NCBI GenBank assembly: GCA_945907085.1
Contig: CAMDSS010000030.1
Coordinates: forward strand, 1 to 13,805
DNA: 13,805 nucleotides
Direction of reading: 5' to 3'
Origin: Cyanobium sp. NIES-981
GTDB taxonomy: Bacteria > Cyanobacteriota > Cyanobacteriia > PCC-6307 > Cyanobiaceae
A program made the position numbers and the translations under genes. Positions 1 to 6,678 of this stretch are shown here, one piece after another. The notes below the pieces were generated by a model. It did not search any database, had not been told where the DNA came from, and saw only the letters and a list, made by a program, of their open reading frames with translations. How positions within the stretch are numbered: the stretch's first letter is position 1; every line of letters starts with the position of its first letter.

Positions 1-4
1 AAAA

Positions 5-75
<71 letters not shown>

Positions 76-84
76 AGCAGTGCA

Positions 85-112
85 AACGTACCAATGACGG
101 TATGGCCTGCAA
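85..112 (-). promoter_or_regulatory. Candidate promoter of tRNA-Gly
   Basis: On the minus strand TTGCAG (107-112) and TACGTT (85-90) are separated by 16 bp. The -10-like box ends 9 nt before the tRNA 5' end. Each box matches the sigma-70 consensus at only 4 of 6 positions, so this rests mainly on position. Confidence 0.3.
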
Positions 113-123
113 GCCCCTCGCTG

Positions 124-151
124 CGAGATCCCCGAAACGAGATCCTCGAAG
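124..151. repeat. Two imperfect 14-bp tandem repeats in the leader
   Basis: CGAGATCCCCGAAA (124-137) is followed directly by CGAGATCCTCGAAG (138-151). A third partial copy begins with CGAG at 152. A short hairpin, CTCG-CTG-CGAG (117-127), overlaps the first copy. The array lies between the divergently transcribed tRNA-Gly and symporter genes. No function can be assigned. Confidence 0.6.
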
Positions 152-189
152 CGAGCTGCAGCATTATGGCCTCCGCTTTACCTAAATCC

Positions 190-194
190 AGGAG
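190..194 (+). promoter_or_regulatory. Shine-Dalgarno site for the symporter TTG start
   Basis: AGGAG lies 10 nt upstream of the TTG at 205. It supports TTG as the start codon, since no in-frame ATG occurs before the first conserved membrane segment. Confidence 0.55.
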
Positions 195-204
195 TTAGCC
201 CCCC

Positions 205-1584
205 TTGGCCACCACCGATGCCGCCGACCTGCGGGGTTTTCGCCGCCAGCGCCTGCTCTGGTCCTACGGCCTCGGTGATGCCGGTACCGGCATGGCCGCA
301 TCGCTGATCGGCTTCTATCTCTTCATCTTCTATACCTCCGCCGCCGGCCTGCCGCCGTGGATGGCCGGCCTGGTGCTGATGATCGCCCGCCTGTGGGATG
401 CCCTCAACGACCCCCTCGTCGGCTGGCTCAGTGACAAAACCACCACCCGATGGGGGCCACGGATCCCCTGGATTCTGGTCTGTGCCATTCCCTTGGGCGC
501 CGCCATGGCAGGGATGTGGTGGCTGCCACCCGGCCCCGTATGGGTGAAGTTTGCGGTGTTTGTGGCCATTTCGATCGTGGCCAACACCCTGTACACCTGC
601 GTCAACCTTCCCTATGCGGCCCTCGCCGCCGAGCTCACCACCGACGAGGGGCTGCGGACGCGCCTCAACACGGTGCGGTTCACCGGTTCGATCCTGGCCA
701 GCCTGCTGGGGATTGTGATTGGAGCCCTGCTGCTGGGCAACCACGACAACCCTGCCACCTATGGCCAGATGGGAATCCTTTCTGGCGTGGTGGTGGCCAG
801 CGCCAGTCTGCTCTGCGGCTTGGGCCTCGCCCCCTCGGCCCGCAACTGCCAAAAGCCGATCAGCCAGGCCGGCACCACCCGGCGACTGCTCAAGCGGGTG
901 CGCCAAAACCGCCGTTTCATCATGGTTTTAGGGCTCTATCTCCTGCTCTGGTGCGCCCTGCAGATCATGCAAACCGCCGCGCTGATCTACTTGCCAGTGG
1001 TGATGCACCTCCCTGAGGGCTGGAGCAACTGGATCCTGCTGCCCTTCCTGGTCAGCACCTTGGGCGGTCTTTGGGTGTGGAACGGCGTGGCCCAAAGCCA
1101 TGGCCGCATCAGGGCCCTGCAATGGGGGGCAGGACTTTGGATTTTGGCCTGCACCATGGCCATGCTCATCCCACCTCTTGATGCGGCGATCGCCCCCACG
1201 GGATCGGCCAGCAATGCCGTGCGGCTGGTCCTCTTGCTGCTCACCATTGTGGTGGCGGGTACCGGTGCCTCCACCGCCTACCTGATTCCCTGGGCCCTAC
1301 TGCCCGATGCGATCGATGCCGATTCGGAAAAGCCCGCTGGCCAGTACAGCGCCTGGATGGTGCTCGCCCAAAAAATCTGTATCAGCCTGGCCCTGTTTTT
1401 CTTTGGCAACCTGATGAGCTTCAGCGGTTATGTGGCGGCCAAAGCCATGGAGCAACCCGACAGTGCCCTGATCGCCATTCGCTTGTGCATGGGCTTGATC
1501 CCCGCCATCCTGGTCGTACTGGGGCTTGTGGTGATGCGACGCTGGCCCGAGAAAGGCCTGCATCTCAGCCACCACCTTTCATGA
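205..1584 (+). CDS. GPH-family (MelB-like) sugar:cation symporter, MFS fold
   Basis: A 459-residue polytopic inner-membrane protein of the glycoside-pentoside-hexuronide:cation symporter family. About twelve hydrophobic segments can be seen. The family signature lies at residues 65-89: DALNDP, then LVGWLSDKTTTRWGPR and IPW, the loop between helices 2 and 3 in MelB-like carriers. Members usually move a sugar or glycoside with Na+ or H+; the substrate cannot be read from this sequence. The TTG start is chosen because AGGAG lies 10 nt upstream and no in-frame ATG fits. The gene ends in CTT-TCA-TGA, and this TGA sits inside an ATGA that opens a chain of stop-start overlaps leading into the downstream MlaE-type permease. 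It is therefore probably the first gene of the 205-4532 operon, though its functional link to the lipid genes is unclear. The family call is firm; the substrate is unknown. Confidence 0.93.
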   Translation: MATTDAADLRGFRRQRLLWSYGLGDAGTGMAASLIGFYLFIFYTSAAGLPPWMAGLVLMIARLWDALNDPLVGWLSDKTTTRWGPRIPWILVCAIPLGAAMAGMWWLPPGPVWVKFAVFVAISIVANTLYTCVNLPYAALAAELTTDEGLRTRLNTVRFTGSILASLLGIVIGALLLGNHDNPATYGQMGILSGVVVASASLLCGLGLAPSARNCQKPISQAGTTRRLLKRVRQNRRFIMVLGLYLLLWCALQIMQTAALIYLPVVMHLPEGWSNWILLPFLVSTLGGLWVWNGVAQSHGRIRALQWGAGLWILACTMAMLIPPLDAAIAPTGSASNAVRLVLLLLTIVVAGTGASTAYLIPWALLPDAIDADSEKPAGQYSAWMVLAQKICISLALFFFGNLMSFSGYVAAKAMEQPDSALIAIRLCMGLIPAILVVLGLVVMRRWPEKGLHLSHHLS

Positions 1585-1619
1585 GTTACCACCTTTCATG
1601 AGCCAAGTTTTGTCATGAG
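1571..1619 (+). repeat. 17-bp tandem repeat at the symporter/permease junction
   Basis: The 15-mer ACCACCTTTCATGAG occurs exactly at 1571-1585 and 1588-1602. A third, decayed unit (1605-1619) keeps TCATGAG at the same 17-bp spacing. CATGAG therefore falls at 1580, 1597 and 1614. The repeat contains both the stop codon of the upstream gene and the start codon of the downstream gene, so the gene junction itself appears to have been duplicated. Confidence 0.9.
1581..1618 (+). other. Two 6-codon minigenes linked by ATGA overlaps (candidate translation relay)
   Basis: The symporter stop TGA (1582-1584) overlaps an ATG at 1581. That ATG opens MSYHLS, stopping at 1599-1601. This stop overlaps an ATG at 1598 that opens MSQVLS, stopping at 1616-1618. 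That stop in turn overlaps the ATG (1615) of the MlaE-type gene. All three junctions are ATGA. No Shine-Dalgarno sequence precedes any of these ATGs. I infer that ribosomes terminating on the symporter could reinitiate stepwise through the minigenes to reach the permease. The codon chain is read directly from sequence; its use in the cell is inference. Confidence 0.5.
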
Positions 1620-2391
1620 TGGTTTTCCCCGATCAACCCGACGGCTCCGAGCCCCCCGCTGGCTACGGCGCCTGGGAGCCAGCTTGCTGATCGGCGGCCA
1701 GGCCATGAGTGCCATGGCCAAAGGTCAGATCAACTTCAACGACCTCACCCTGCAATTGCAGGAAGCAGGCCCTGGCAGCTTTTTGATTGTGTTCATCACG
1801 GCGCTCGCCGCGGGCACCGTGTTCAACATCCAAGTGGCTGCGGAGCTGACCAAGCAAGGGGCTGGCTCCACCGTGGGCGGCCTACTCGCCCTTGGCCTTT
1901 CCAGGGAAATTGCCCCCCTGCTCACCGCAACCCTGCTTACTGGCAAGGTGGCCACGGCCTACGCGGCCGAACTGGGCACCATGAAGGTGACCGAACAGAT
2001 CGATGCCATCACCATGCTGCGCACCGACCCGGTGCAGTTTCTGGTGGTGCCACGGGTGTTGGCCATGGTGGTCATGGCCCCTGTGCAATGCCTGCTGTTT
2101 TTCTGGGTTGGGATCTGGTCGGGCCAGGTAAGCAGCACCTTGCTCTACAACATCCCGCCAACCGTGTTCTGGAACTCGGTGCGCACCTGGATGGAGCCTG
2201 ACGACCTGCCTTCAATGCTGCTCAAGGCTGTGGTCTTTGGGCTCCTGATTGCGGTGATTGCCTGCGGCTGGGGGCTCACCACCAAGGGAGGGCCGAAGGA
2301 AGTGGGCACCACCACCACCGGGGCGGTGGTCATGATTTTGGTCACCGTTGCCCTGGTCGATGCCCTACTCACCAAGTTGCTGTTTGCCTAA
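1615..2391 (+). CDS. MlaE-family lipid ABC transporter permease
   Basis: A 258-residue integral membrane protein of the MlaE permease family, whose relatives include bacterial MlaE and plastid TGD1. These form ABC complexes with an MCE-domain substrate-binding protein and an ATPase and move phospholipids between membranes. The hallmark ELGTMKVTEQIDA is at residues 119-131, preceded by LSREIAPLLTATLLTGK (95-111). Hydrophobic segments surround residues 55-75, 145-170, 203-220 and 236-255. A basic N-terminus precedes the first segment. The ATG at 1615 is reached through the ATGA chain from the symporter. The stop overlaps the next gene by one base (TAATG). The ATPase and MCE partner genes are not in this window, as is common for cyanobacteria where these parts are dispersed. 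Substrate direction cannot be decided here. Confidence 0.95.
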   Translation: MSGFPRSTRRLRAPRWLRRLGASLLIGGQAMSAMAKGQINFNDLTLQLQEAGPGSFLIVFITALAAGTVFNIQVAAELTKQGAGSTVGGLLALGLSREIAPLLTATLLTGKVATAYAAELGTMKVTEQIDAITMLRTDPVQFLVVPRVLAMVVMAPVQCLLFFWVGIWSGQVSSTLLYNIPPTVFWNSVRTWMEPDDLPSMLLKAVVFGLLIAVIACGWGLTTKGGPKEVGTTTTGAVVMILVTVALVDALLTKLLFA

Positions 2392-2837
2392 TGGAAAGTC
2401 GCCCCATGGATGATCCCCTGGGCCAGCCGGGCAGCCAGGGCGTCGTTCTTGCGCCGCGCTATGGCGTTCCCGTCGGTGTGGTGGTGCTGGGGCTGGGTTG
2501 CCTCGCCCTACTCCCCCTTTGGGGCGGCGCCCTTTGGCTGGCAGGGGTCGTGGTTGTGTTCGGGCTGTTTTTACTCCTGCAAGCAACCCTGTTGCGCCTG
2601 GAATTCGCCCCAGATGCCCTGCTGGTTTGGCGCCAAACCAGCCTGCTCAGGCGCTTTCCCTACGCCGACTGGCTGGGTTGGAAACTGTTTTGGCCTGCCC
2701 TGCCCGTGCTGTTTTATTTCCGTGAACAGCGCAGCATTCACCTGCTTCCCGTGTTGTTTGATGCCACAAGCTTGCGCGAGCAATTGGACCACCACCTGAG
2801 CTCGCTCCCCAGGGACCCGGATGCCAGCGATGCCTGA
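2391..2837 (+). CDS. DUF3119 family membrane protein
   Basis: A 148-residue protein that I recognise as the cyanobacterial DUF3119 family; its function is unknown. Residues about 25-65 are strongly hydrophobic and most likely form a two-helix hairpin. They are followed by a soluble part with LRRFPYADWLGWKLFWP and a stretch resembling a PH-like beta domain (PVLFYFREQRSIHLLPVLFD); that resemblance is only an impression. The ATG at 2391 overlaps the permease stop as TAATG, so translation is probably coupled. A second in-frame ATG 15 nt later (2406) is an alternative start. The C-terminus overlaps the start of the DUF3086 gene by 8 to 17 nt. Its position between a lipid permease and PlsY suggests a membrane-lipid role, which is inference from context only. 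Confidence 0.88.
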   Translation: MESRPMDDPLGQPGSQGVVLAPRYGVPVGVVVLGLGCLALLPLWGGALWLAGVVVVFGLFLLLQATLLRLEFAPDALLVWRQTSLLRRFPYADWLGWKLFWPALPVLFYFREQRSIHLLPVLFDATSLREQLDHHLSSLPRDPDASDA

Positions 2838-3858
2838 AGACTCAGCACCTCAAGAGTCCATGCCTGAAGACTCAGCACCTCAAGAGTCCATGCCTGAAGA
2901 CGCAACACCTGAAGAGTCCCCCAGCGCCCCGGTGCCCCACCAAGGTGCGCCACTGGAGGAGCAAGATGCAAAGCCACACGAGCCCATGGTGGCCCTGGCC
3001 CTGACGGAACTGCGCCAACAGCGGAACGCTCTCCAAGCGGAAATCAGCGCCCTGGAGGGCCGTAGGGCCCTGATTCAAAAAGAGATTCAATCCACCTTCG
3101 CCGGCCAGGCAGATGGGGTAGCCCGCAGGATGAAGGGATTCCAGGACTACCTGGTGGGCGCCCTGCAGGATCTGGCCGTAGCCGCCGAACAAGTGGACCT
3201 GGTGCCCCAACAGGTGCTGGTCCAACCCTCCCCCCTCGATGCCGCAGCAGCCGCAACGGCTGGCAGCCCAACCAACGCACAAGCCACAAACGCCCCCCCG
3301 AGCCCCGGGGCTGCGGGGCTGTTCAGCCAGGACGAAGCCCTGATTCGCGAACGGCTGGCCTCCTTTGGCGGCCAGCCCGACTTCTATGCCGATGCCTGGA
3401 AACTCCGGCGCACCTTGGACGCCCCTGGATCCGCCTGCCTCGACGACTGGTTTCTTGGCCAGGGGGGCCGGGGCGCCCAGCCCAGCACGGGCAGTCGCAG
3501 CCGCAATGCCTTGGTGGCCTCAGCGGCGATCGCCATCCTGGGGGAGCTCTACGGCGATCGCTTCCAAACCCTGGTGCTGGCCGGCCAACCGGAACGGCTT
3601 GGGGAATGGCGACGCGGGCTTCAAGACTGCCTGGGCCTCGCCCGCGAAGACTTCGGCCCCACCAGCGGGATCGTGCTGTTTGAGCGGGCCGATGCCCTGA
3701 TCGAGCGGGCCGATCGGATCGAGGAGCGGGGCGAGCTGCCCTTCATCGTGATCGACGCCGCCGAGCAGGTGGTGGATATTCCCGTCTTGCAATTCCCCCT
3801 CTGGCTGGCCTTTGCCGCCGGACCTGGCGAAATCAGCACCGAAGAAGAGTTCTACTAA
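2821..3858 (+). CDS. DUF3086 family protein with N-terminal decapeptide repeats
   Basis: A 345-residue protein that I recognise as the cyanobacterial DUF3086 family; its function is unknown. Order of parts: acidic, proline-rich decapeptide repeats (residues 4-33), a charged linker, a likely coiled coil (about 57-92, with ALTELRQQRNALQAEISALE), a low-complexity Ala/Pro segment (about 130-165), then a conserved C-terminal domain (about 168-345) containing RERLASFGGQPDFYADAWK and the terminal EEEFY. No membrane segment or signal peptide is evident, so it is probably cytoplasmic or peripheral. Possible starts are 2821, 2830, 2860 and 2890. I use the outermost; 2830 gives a neat 8-nt overlap with the upstream stop and may be the real one. 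The gene follows DUF3119 and precedes plsY by 8 nt, which argues for one transcript. The C-terminal domain makes the family call good, but the exact N-terminus is open. Confidence 0.88.
   Translation: MPAMPEDSAPQESMPEDSAPQESMPEDATPEESPSAPVPHQGAPLEEQDAKPHEPMVALALTELRQQRNALQAEISALEGRRALIQKEIQSTFAGQADGVARRMKGFQDYLVGALQDLAVAAEQVDLVPQQVLVQPSPLDAAAAATAGSPTNAQATNAPPSPGAAGLFSQDEALIRERLASFGGQPDFYADAWKLRRTLDAPGSACLDDWFLGQGGRGAQPSTGSRSRNALVASAAIAILGELYGDRFQTLVLAGQPERLGEWRRGLQDCLGLAREDFGPTSGIVLFERADALIERADRIEERGELPFIVIDAAEQVVDIPVLQFPLWLAFAAGPGEISTEEEFY
2830..2919 (+). repeat. Three 30-bp tandem repeats, each starting with ATG, in the DUF3086 N-terminus
   Basis: Units lie at 2830-2859, 2860-2889 and 2890-2919. 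The first two are identical; the third has a few substitutions. They encode MPEDSAPQES, MPEDSAPQES and MPEDATPEES. Each unit begins with an in-frame ATG, and the first unit contains the stop codon of the upstream DUF3119 gene. The number of acidic decapeptides in the protein therefore depends on which ATG is used. Confidence 0.95.
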
Positions 3859-3866
3859 CCAGCCCC

Positions 3867-4532
3867 ATGACCCCTCTGATTGCCATCCCCGTGCTTGTGG
3901 CGGGCTACTTACTCGGCTCCATCCCCAGCGGCTACCTCGCAGGCCGCTGGTTCAAGGGGATCGATATCCGCCAGGAAGGGTCGGGCTCCACCGGAGCAAC
4001 CAACGTGCTGCGGGTGGTGGGCAAGGGTCCTGCGCTCGCAGTCTTTGTGGTGGATGTGCTCAAGGGCGCCCTGGCGGTGCTGCTGGCCAAGGCGGTGCTG
4101 GAGCCCCTGGGCCAGCCCCTCAGCCCCGCGGGCTGGCAAATCGATGGCTGGATCGTGCTCGCGGGCCTGGCTGGATTGGCTGGTCACATTTGGCCCATCT
4201 GGCTGGGCTGGAAAGGCGGCAAGGCCGTGGCCACGGGCCTTGGCATGCTGCTGGGGGTGTCTTGGCCGGTGGGACTGGCCTGCTTCGGCATCTTTCTGAC
4301 GGTGCTCACCTTCAGCAGGATTGTGTCGCTGTCGAGCGTGGTGGCAGCCCTAAGCCTGCCCCTGCTGATGGTGGGCTCCTTCGGAAGCGGCGGGATTCGC
4401 CCCGCCTACCTGCTGCTAGCCGTACTCACCACCGTGCTGGTGGTGTGGAGGCACCGCAGCAATCTCGAACGGCTTTGGGCCGGCACGGAACCCAAGCTGG
4501 GCAGCAAGAAACCGGGCCCAGGAGCCGGCTAA
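3867..4532 (+). CDS. plsY: Glycerol-3-phosphate acyltransferase PlsY
   Basis: A 221-residue inner-membrane enzyme that transfers an acyl group from acyl-phosphate to glycerol-3-phosphate, the first step of phosphatidic acid synthesis. All family motifs are present: SIPSGYLAGR (18-27) with GSGSTGATNVLR (38-49), then GHIWPIWLGWKGGKAVATG (106-124), and the C-terminal WRHRSNLERLWAGTEPK (194-210). Several hydrophobic helices alternate with these loops, as in known PlsY proteins, and the length is normal. The ATG at 3867 follows the DUF3086 stop by 8 nt; no strong Shine-Dalgarno is seen. It closes the plus-strand run and faces proC across 28 bp. With the MlaE-type permease it gives this operon a glycerolipid theme. 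Confidence 0.97.
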   Translation: MTPLIAIPVLVAGYLLGSIPSGYLAGRWFKGIDIRQEGSGSTGATNVLRVVGKGPALAVFVVDVLKGALAVLLAKAVLEPLGQPLSPAGWQIDGWIVLAGLAGLAGHIWPIWLGWKGGKAVATGLGMLLGVSWPVGLACFGIFLTVLTFSRIVSLSSVVAALSLPLLMVGSFGSGGIRPAYLLLAVLTTVLVVWRHRSNLERLWAGTEPKLGSKKPGPGAG

Positions 4533-4553
4533 CGGGCTCGCCAAAGGGCAGGT

Positions 4554-4569
4554 TTGGGCCCTAGCCCAA
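4554..4569. terminator. Candidate hairpin between convergent plsY and proC
   Basis: TTGGGC-CCTA-GCCCAA forms a perfect 6-bp stem with a 4-nt loop. The loop contains two of the three bases of the proC TAG stop (4561-4563). It lies where two convergent operons meet. Neither strand has a T-run after it, so it is not a classical intrinsic terminator. An imperfect second hairpin (GAGCC/GGCTC) lies nearby at the end of plsY. Confidence 0.3.
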
Positions 4570-5358
4570 CTCTTGACTGCGTTGGGCGGCGGCCACCACA
4601 GCCTCGAGCAACGCCGATCGCACCCCGGCCTGTTCCAGCATCCTCAGCCCGGCCATGGTGGTGCCCCCGGGGCTGCTCACCATGTCCTTGAGCTGGCCGG
4701 GATGGAGCCCTTGCCCATCCAACAGGGCTGCCGTTCCGGCCAAGGTGCGGTGGGCCAACCGATGGGCCAGGTTGCGGGGCAGCCCGGCGGCCACGGCCCC
4801 ATCCGCCATGCCCTCGGCCACCAAAGCCACAAAGGCGGGCCCCGATGAGGTGAGGGCCAAAAAGGCATCGAGCTGGGCTTCCGGCAGCTCATGGACCTCG
4901 CCCACCAGGCCAAACAACGCCTCCACCCAGGCCCGTTGGGCGCTAGAGACCCCGGGGCCAAAGGCCAACCCCGTGAGGCCCGCCCGCACCAAGGACGGGG
5001 TGTTGGGCACGGCCCGCACGCAGTGCCAGGCGGGGAAGAGCCGTTGCAGCCGCTCCAACTTGACGCCTGCCAACACGGAGATCAAGAGCCCCTGCTGGCC
5101 AGGGCTGGCGGCCAGGGCCACCTGATCGAGCTGTTGGGGCTTGACCGCGAGCAACACCACCGGAGCTGCCCAGGCTTCCGTGGGATCGGTGCCCACGGCC
5201 AGGCCATGGGCCTGGGCCAGCCGGGCGGCCGACGCCCCACTGGCAACGACGGCACGCACACCGGCACCCTCGACCAGGCCGGCCTCAAGCAGGGGAAACA
5301 GCAAAGCCTGGGCCATGCGGCCCAGGCCAACCACGCCCAGGGAGGGGGTGTTGTTCAA
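4561..5358 (-). CDS. proC: Pyrroline-5-carboxylate reductase ProC
   Basis: Catalyses NAD(P)H-dependent reduction of pyrroline-5-carboxylate to proline, the last step of proline synthesis, in the cytoplasm. The N-terminal Rossmann fold shows GVVGLGRMAQALL, then LLAVKPQQ and RAVPNTPS. The C-terminal dimer domain has LTSSGPAFVALVAEGMADG and the family signature VSSPGGTTMAGL. Length (265 aa from this start) is normal. The start is uncertain. TTG at 5358 lies 8 nt after the sepF stop. TTG at 5394 would overlap sepF by 28 nt. A CTG at 5370 overlaps the sepF stop as CTGA and would read MSIALNN. No clear Shine-Dalgarno favours any of them, so I chose the one that does not overlap sepF. It is the last gene of the der-cbiQ-pipX-pipY-sepF-proC series. 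Confidence 0.95.
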   Translation of the reverse strand: MNNTPSLGVVGLGRMAQALLFPLLEAGLVEGAGVRAVVASGASAARLAQAHGLAVGTDPTEAWAAPVVLLAVKPQQLDQVALAASPGQQGLLISVLAGVKLERLQRLFPAWHCVRAVPNTPSLVRAGLTGLAFGPGVSSAQRAWVEALFGLVGEVHELPEAQLDAFLALTSSGPAFVALVAEGMADGAVAAGLPRNLAHRLAHRTLAGTAALLDGQGLHPGQLKDMVSSPGGTTMAGLRMLEQAGVRSALLEAVVAAAQRSQELG

Positions 5359-5366
5359 GGCGATGC

Positions 5367-5915
5367 TCAGATTGCGGTGTCCTGGCGGCCCCAAGCGGGA
5401 CTCGGCGCTGCCTCAACGGGCTCGCTCACCTCACGGTTGACGATCGTGGGGGAGGAGGCTTCATCGCTGGAGGCCGTGGTGACGGTCACACAGCTGGGGG
5501 CAAACAGGAAGATGCTTTCGCCTACGCGCTCTTGATGGCCATCGATGGCGAAGGTACCGCCGGCCACAAAATCCACGGCCCGCTGGGCCTGATCCGGCTC
5601 CATCATCGTGAGGTTCAGGATCACGGTTTTGCGGTCCCGCAGGGCCTGAATAGCCCGCGGCATCTCATCGAAGCTGCGCGGCTCCATCAGGGTGACCTCG
5701 GACGAACCGGCCGAAAGCCCAGGCATGCCAATCACATTGGTGCCAGCAAACGGATCTTCCGTATTGAAGCTGGACGTCAGGGCCAGAGCATTGGAGCGAC
5801 TGGTGGGAGCGGGCTCATCGAACTCGCCACCGTCGTAATCAAGCTCATCGTCATAGTCGCCATCGAGGTAGTCATCTCCAGAGACAACGGCACGCAGGCG
5901 AGAAAACAACGACAC
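5367..5915 (-). CDS. sepF: Cell division protein SepF
   Basis: A 182-residue FtsZ-associated protein that anchors the division ring to the membrane and acts on FtsZ bundling. The N-terminus MSLFSRLRAVV resembles the membrane-targeting amphipathic helix of the family. It is followed by a very acidic linker (residues about 14-34, rich in Asp, Glu and Tyr). The SepF core lies at about 74-146 and includes MEPRSFDEMPRAIQALRDRK, VILNLTMMEPDQAQRAVDF and GESIFLFAPS. A short tail follows. The start is GTG at 5915, supported by CTGAGG 8 nt upstream and by the canonical N-terminal helix. It lies 85 bp downstream of pipY, so it may have its own promoter as well as read-through. The stop nearly abuts proC. 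Confidence 0.97.
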   Translation of the reverse strand: MSLFSRLRAVVSGDDYLDGDYDDELDYDGGEFDEPAPTSRSNALALTSSFNTEDPFAGTNVIGMPGLSAGSSEVTLMEPRSFDEMPRAIQALRDRKTVILNLTMMEPDQAQRAVDFVAGGTFAIDGHQERVGESIFLFAPSCVTVTTASSDEASSPTIVNREVSEPVEAAPSPAWGRQDTAI

Positions 5916-5923
5916 AGAGAAAA

Positions 5924-5929
5924 CCTCAG
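5924..5929 (-). promoter_or_regulatory. Shine-Dalgarno site for the sepF GTG start
   Basis: On the minus strand CTGAGG ends 8 nt before the GTG at 5915. This is good spacing and supports the GTG as the start of SepF. Confidence 0.5.
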
Positions 5930-5945
5930 GAGATCCTTATCCACC

Positions 5946-5974
5946 TAAATAACGTCTTCGCTCAATGAAGGCAA
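5946..5974 (-). promoter_or_regulatory. Weak candidate promoter for sepF-proC
   Basis: On the minus strand TTGCCT (5969-5974) and TATTTA (5946-5951) are spaced by 17 bp. They lie about 30 bp before the sepF start, in the only sizeable gap of this gene series (85 bp). The boxes match the consensus at 4/6 and 3/6 positions, so the evidence is position and spacing more than sequence. Confidence 0.25.
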
Positions 5975-6000
5975 GGGTTCCAGCAGCAAATTCGTTGTGA

Positions 6001-6678
6001 TTAGCCAGGCAAAGTGGCCCGCTGACCAAACACTCCGCTGCCAATCCGCACCCATGTGCTGCCGGCAGCCACCGCTTCAGGCCAATCGCCACTCATGCCC
6101 ATCGAACGCTCAGGTAAGCCCAAGTGATCGGCCAGCCGGCTGCAGTCGCCAAACAAGGCCAGCCGTTCCTGGGCATTGCATCCCATCGGTGCAATCGTCA
6201 TCAAGCCCACGGGCTGCAGGGGCTGCAGGGCGCCCAGCTCGGGCCATTGCTGGAGCAGAAGCTCCGGGTCAAAGCCAGTTTTATTGGGATCCGGCCGGCA
6301 TTTCACCTGAAACAACACCCGGGGGCTCAGCCCTTCTTCGGAGGCAATGCGGGCTAACCGCTGGGCCAACGCCAGGCTGTCGATCGAATGGATCGTGCCG
6401 AAATGGCGCACCACCTGGCGGGCCTTATTGGCCTGCAAGCGTCCGATGAAATGCCAATCCAAGGGGGGCAGATCGGCCAGTTCGGCCTGCTTGGCGATGG
6501 CTTCCTGCACCCGGCTTTCGCCAAAGCTCATTTGGCCCAAGACCGCCGCCTCGCGAATTAACGCCGCGGGATGGCCCTTGCTCACCGCCAACAGGCGGGC
6601 TCCCTGGGGAAGGGCGAGACCCAGGGCCTCCAACCGTTGGCCAAGCGACAGGCTTTCGCCGGGCCCGGGATGGTTCAA
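6001..6678 (-). CDS. pipY: PipY, YggS/PLPBP-family pyridoxal-phosphate homeostasis protein
   Basis: A 225-residue member of the YggS/PROSC (PLPBP) family. These single-domain TIM-barrel proteins bind PLP and buffer B6 and amino-acid pools, with no known catalytic activity. The PLP lysine is in LLAVSKGHP (K34). Also visible are FGESRVQEA, HFIGRLQANKAR (76-87), and the phosphate-binding end MGMSGDWPEAV with GSTWVRIGSGVFG. In cyanobacteria this gene follows pipX and is called pipY; here the order is the same. The start is TTG at 6678, whose TTGA overlaps the pipX stop by 4 nt, so translation is probably coupled. Length and motifs are normal for the family. Confidence 0.96.
   Translation of the reverse strand: MNHPGPGESLSLGQRLEALGLALPQGARLLAVSKGHPAALIREAAVLGQMSFGESRVQEAIAKQAELADLPPLDWHFIGRLQANKARQVVRHFGTIHSIDSLALAQRLARIASEEGLSPRVLFQVKCRPDPNKTGFDPELLLQQWPELGALQPLQPVGLMTIAPMGCNAQERLALFGDCSRLADHLGLPERSMGMSGDWPEAVAAGSTWVRIGSGVFGQRATLPG

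Noticed and set aside
3682..3714. Direct repeat GAGCGGGCCGAT, 21 bp apart, inside DUF3086
   Set aside because: It encodes ERADALI-ERADRIE in a charged helix; two short copies in GC-rich coding DNA are readily explained by codon bias.
3812..4564. 250-codon open frame on the plus strand
   Set aside because: Overlaps plsY in another frame, with Gly/Pro/Arg-rich shadow composition and no family resemblance; the same holds for the long frames at 178-906 (-), 4891-5535 (+) and 11300-11914 (+).
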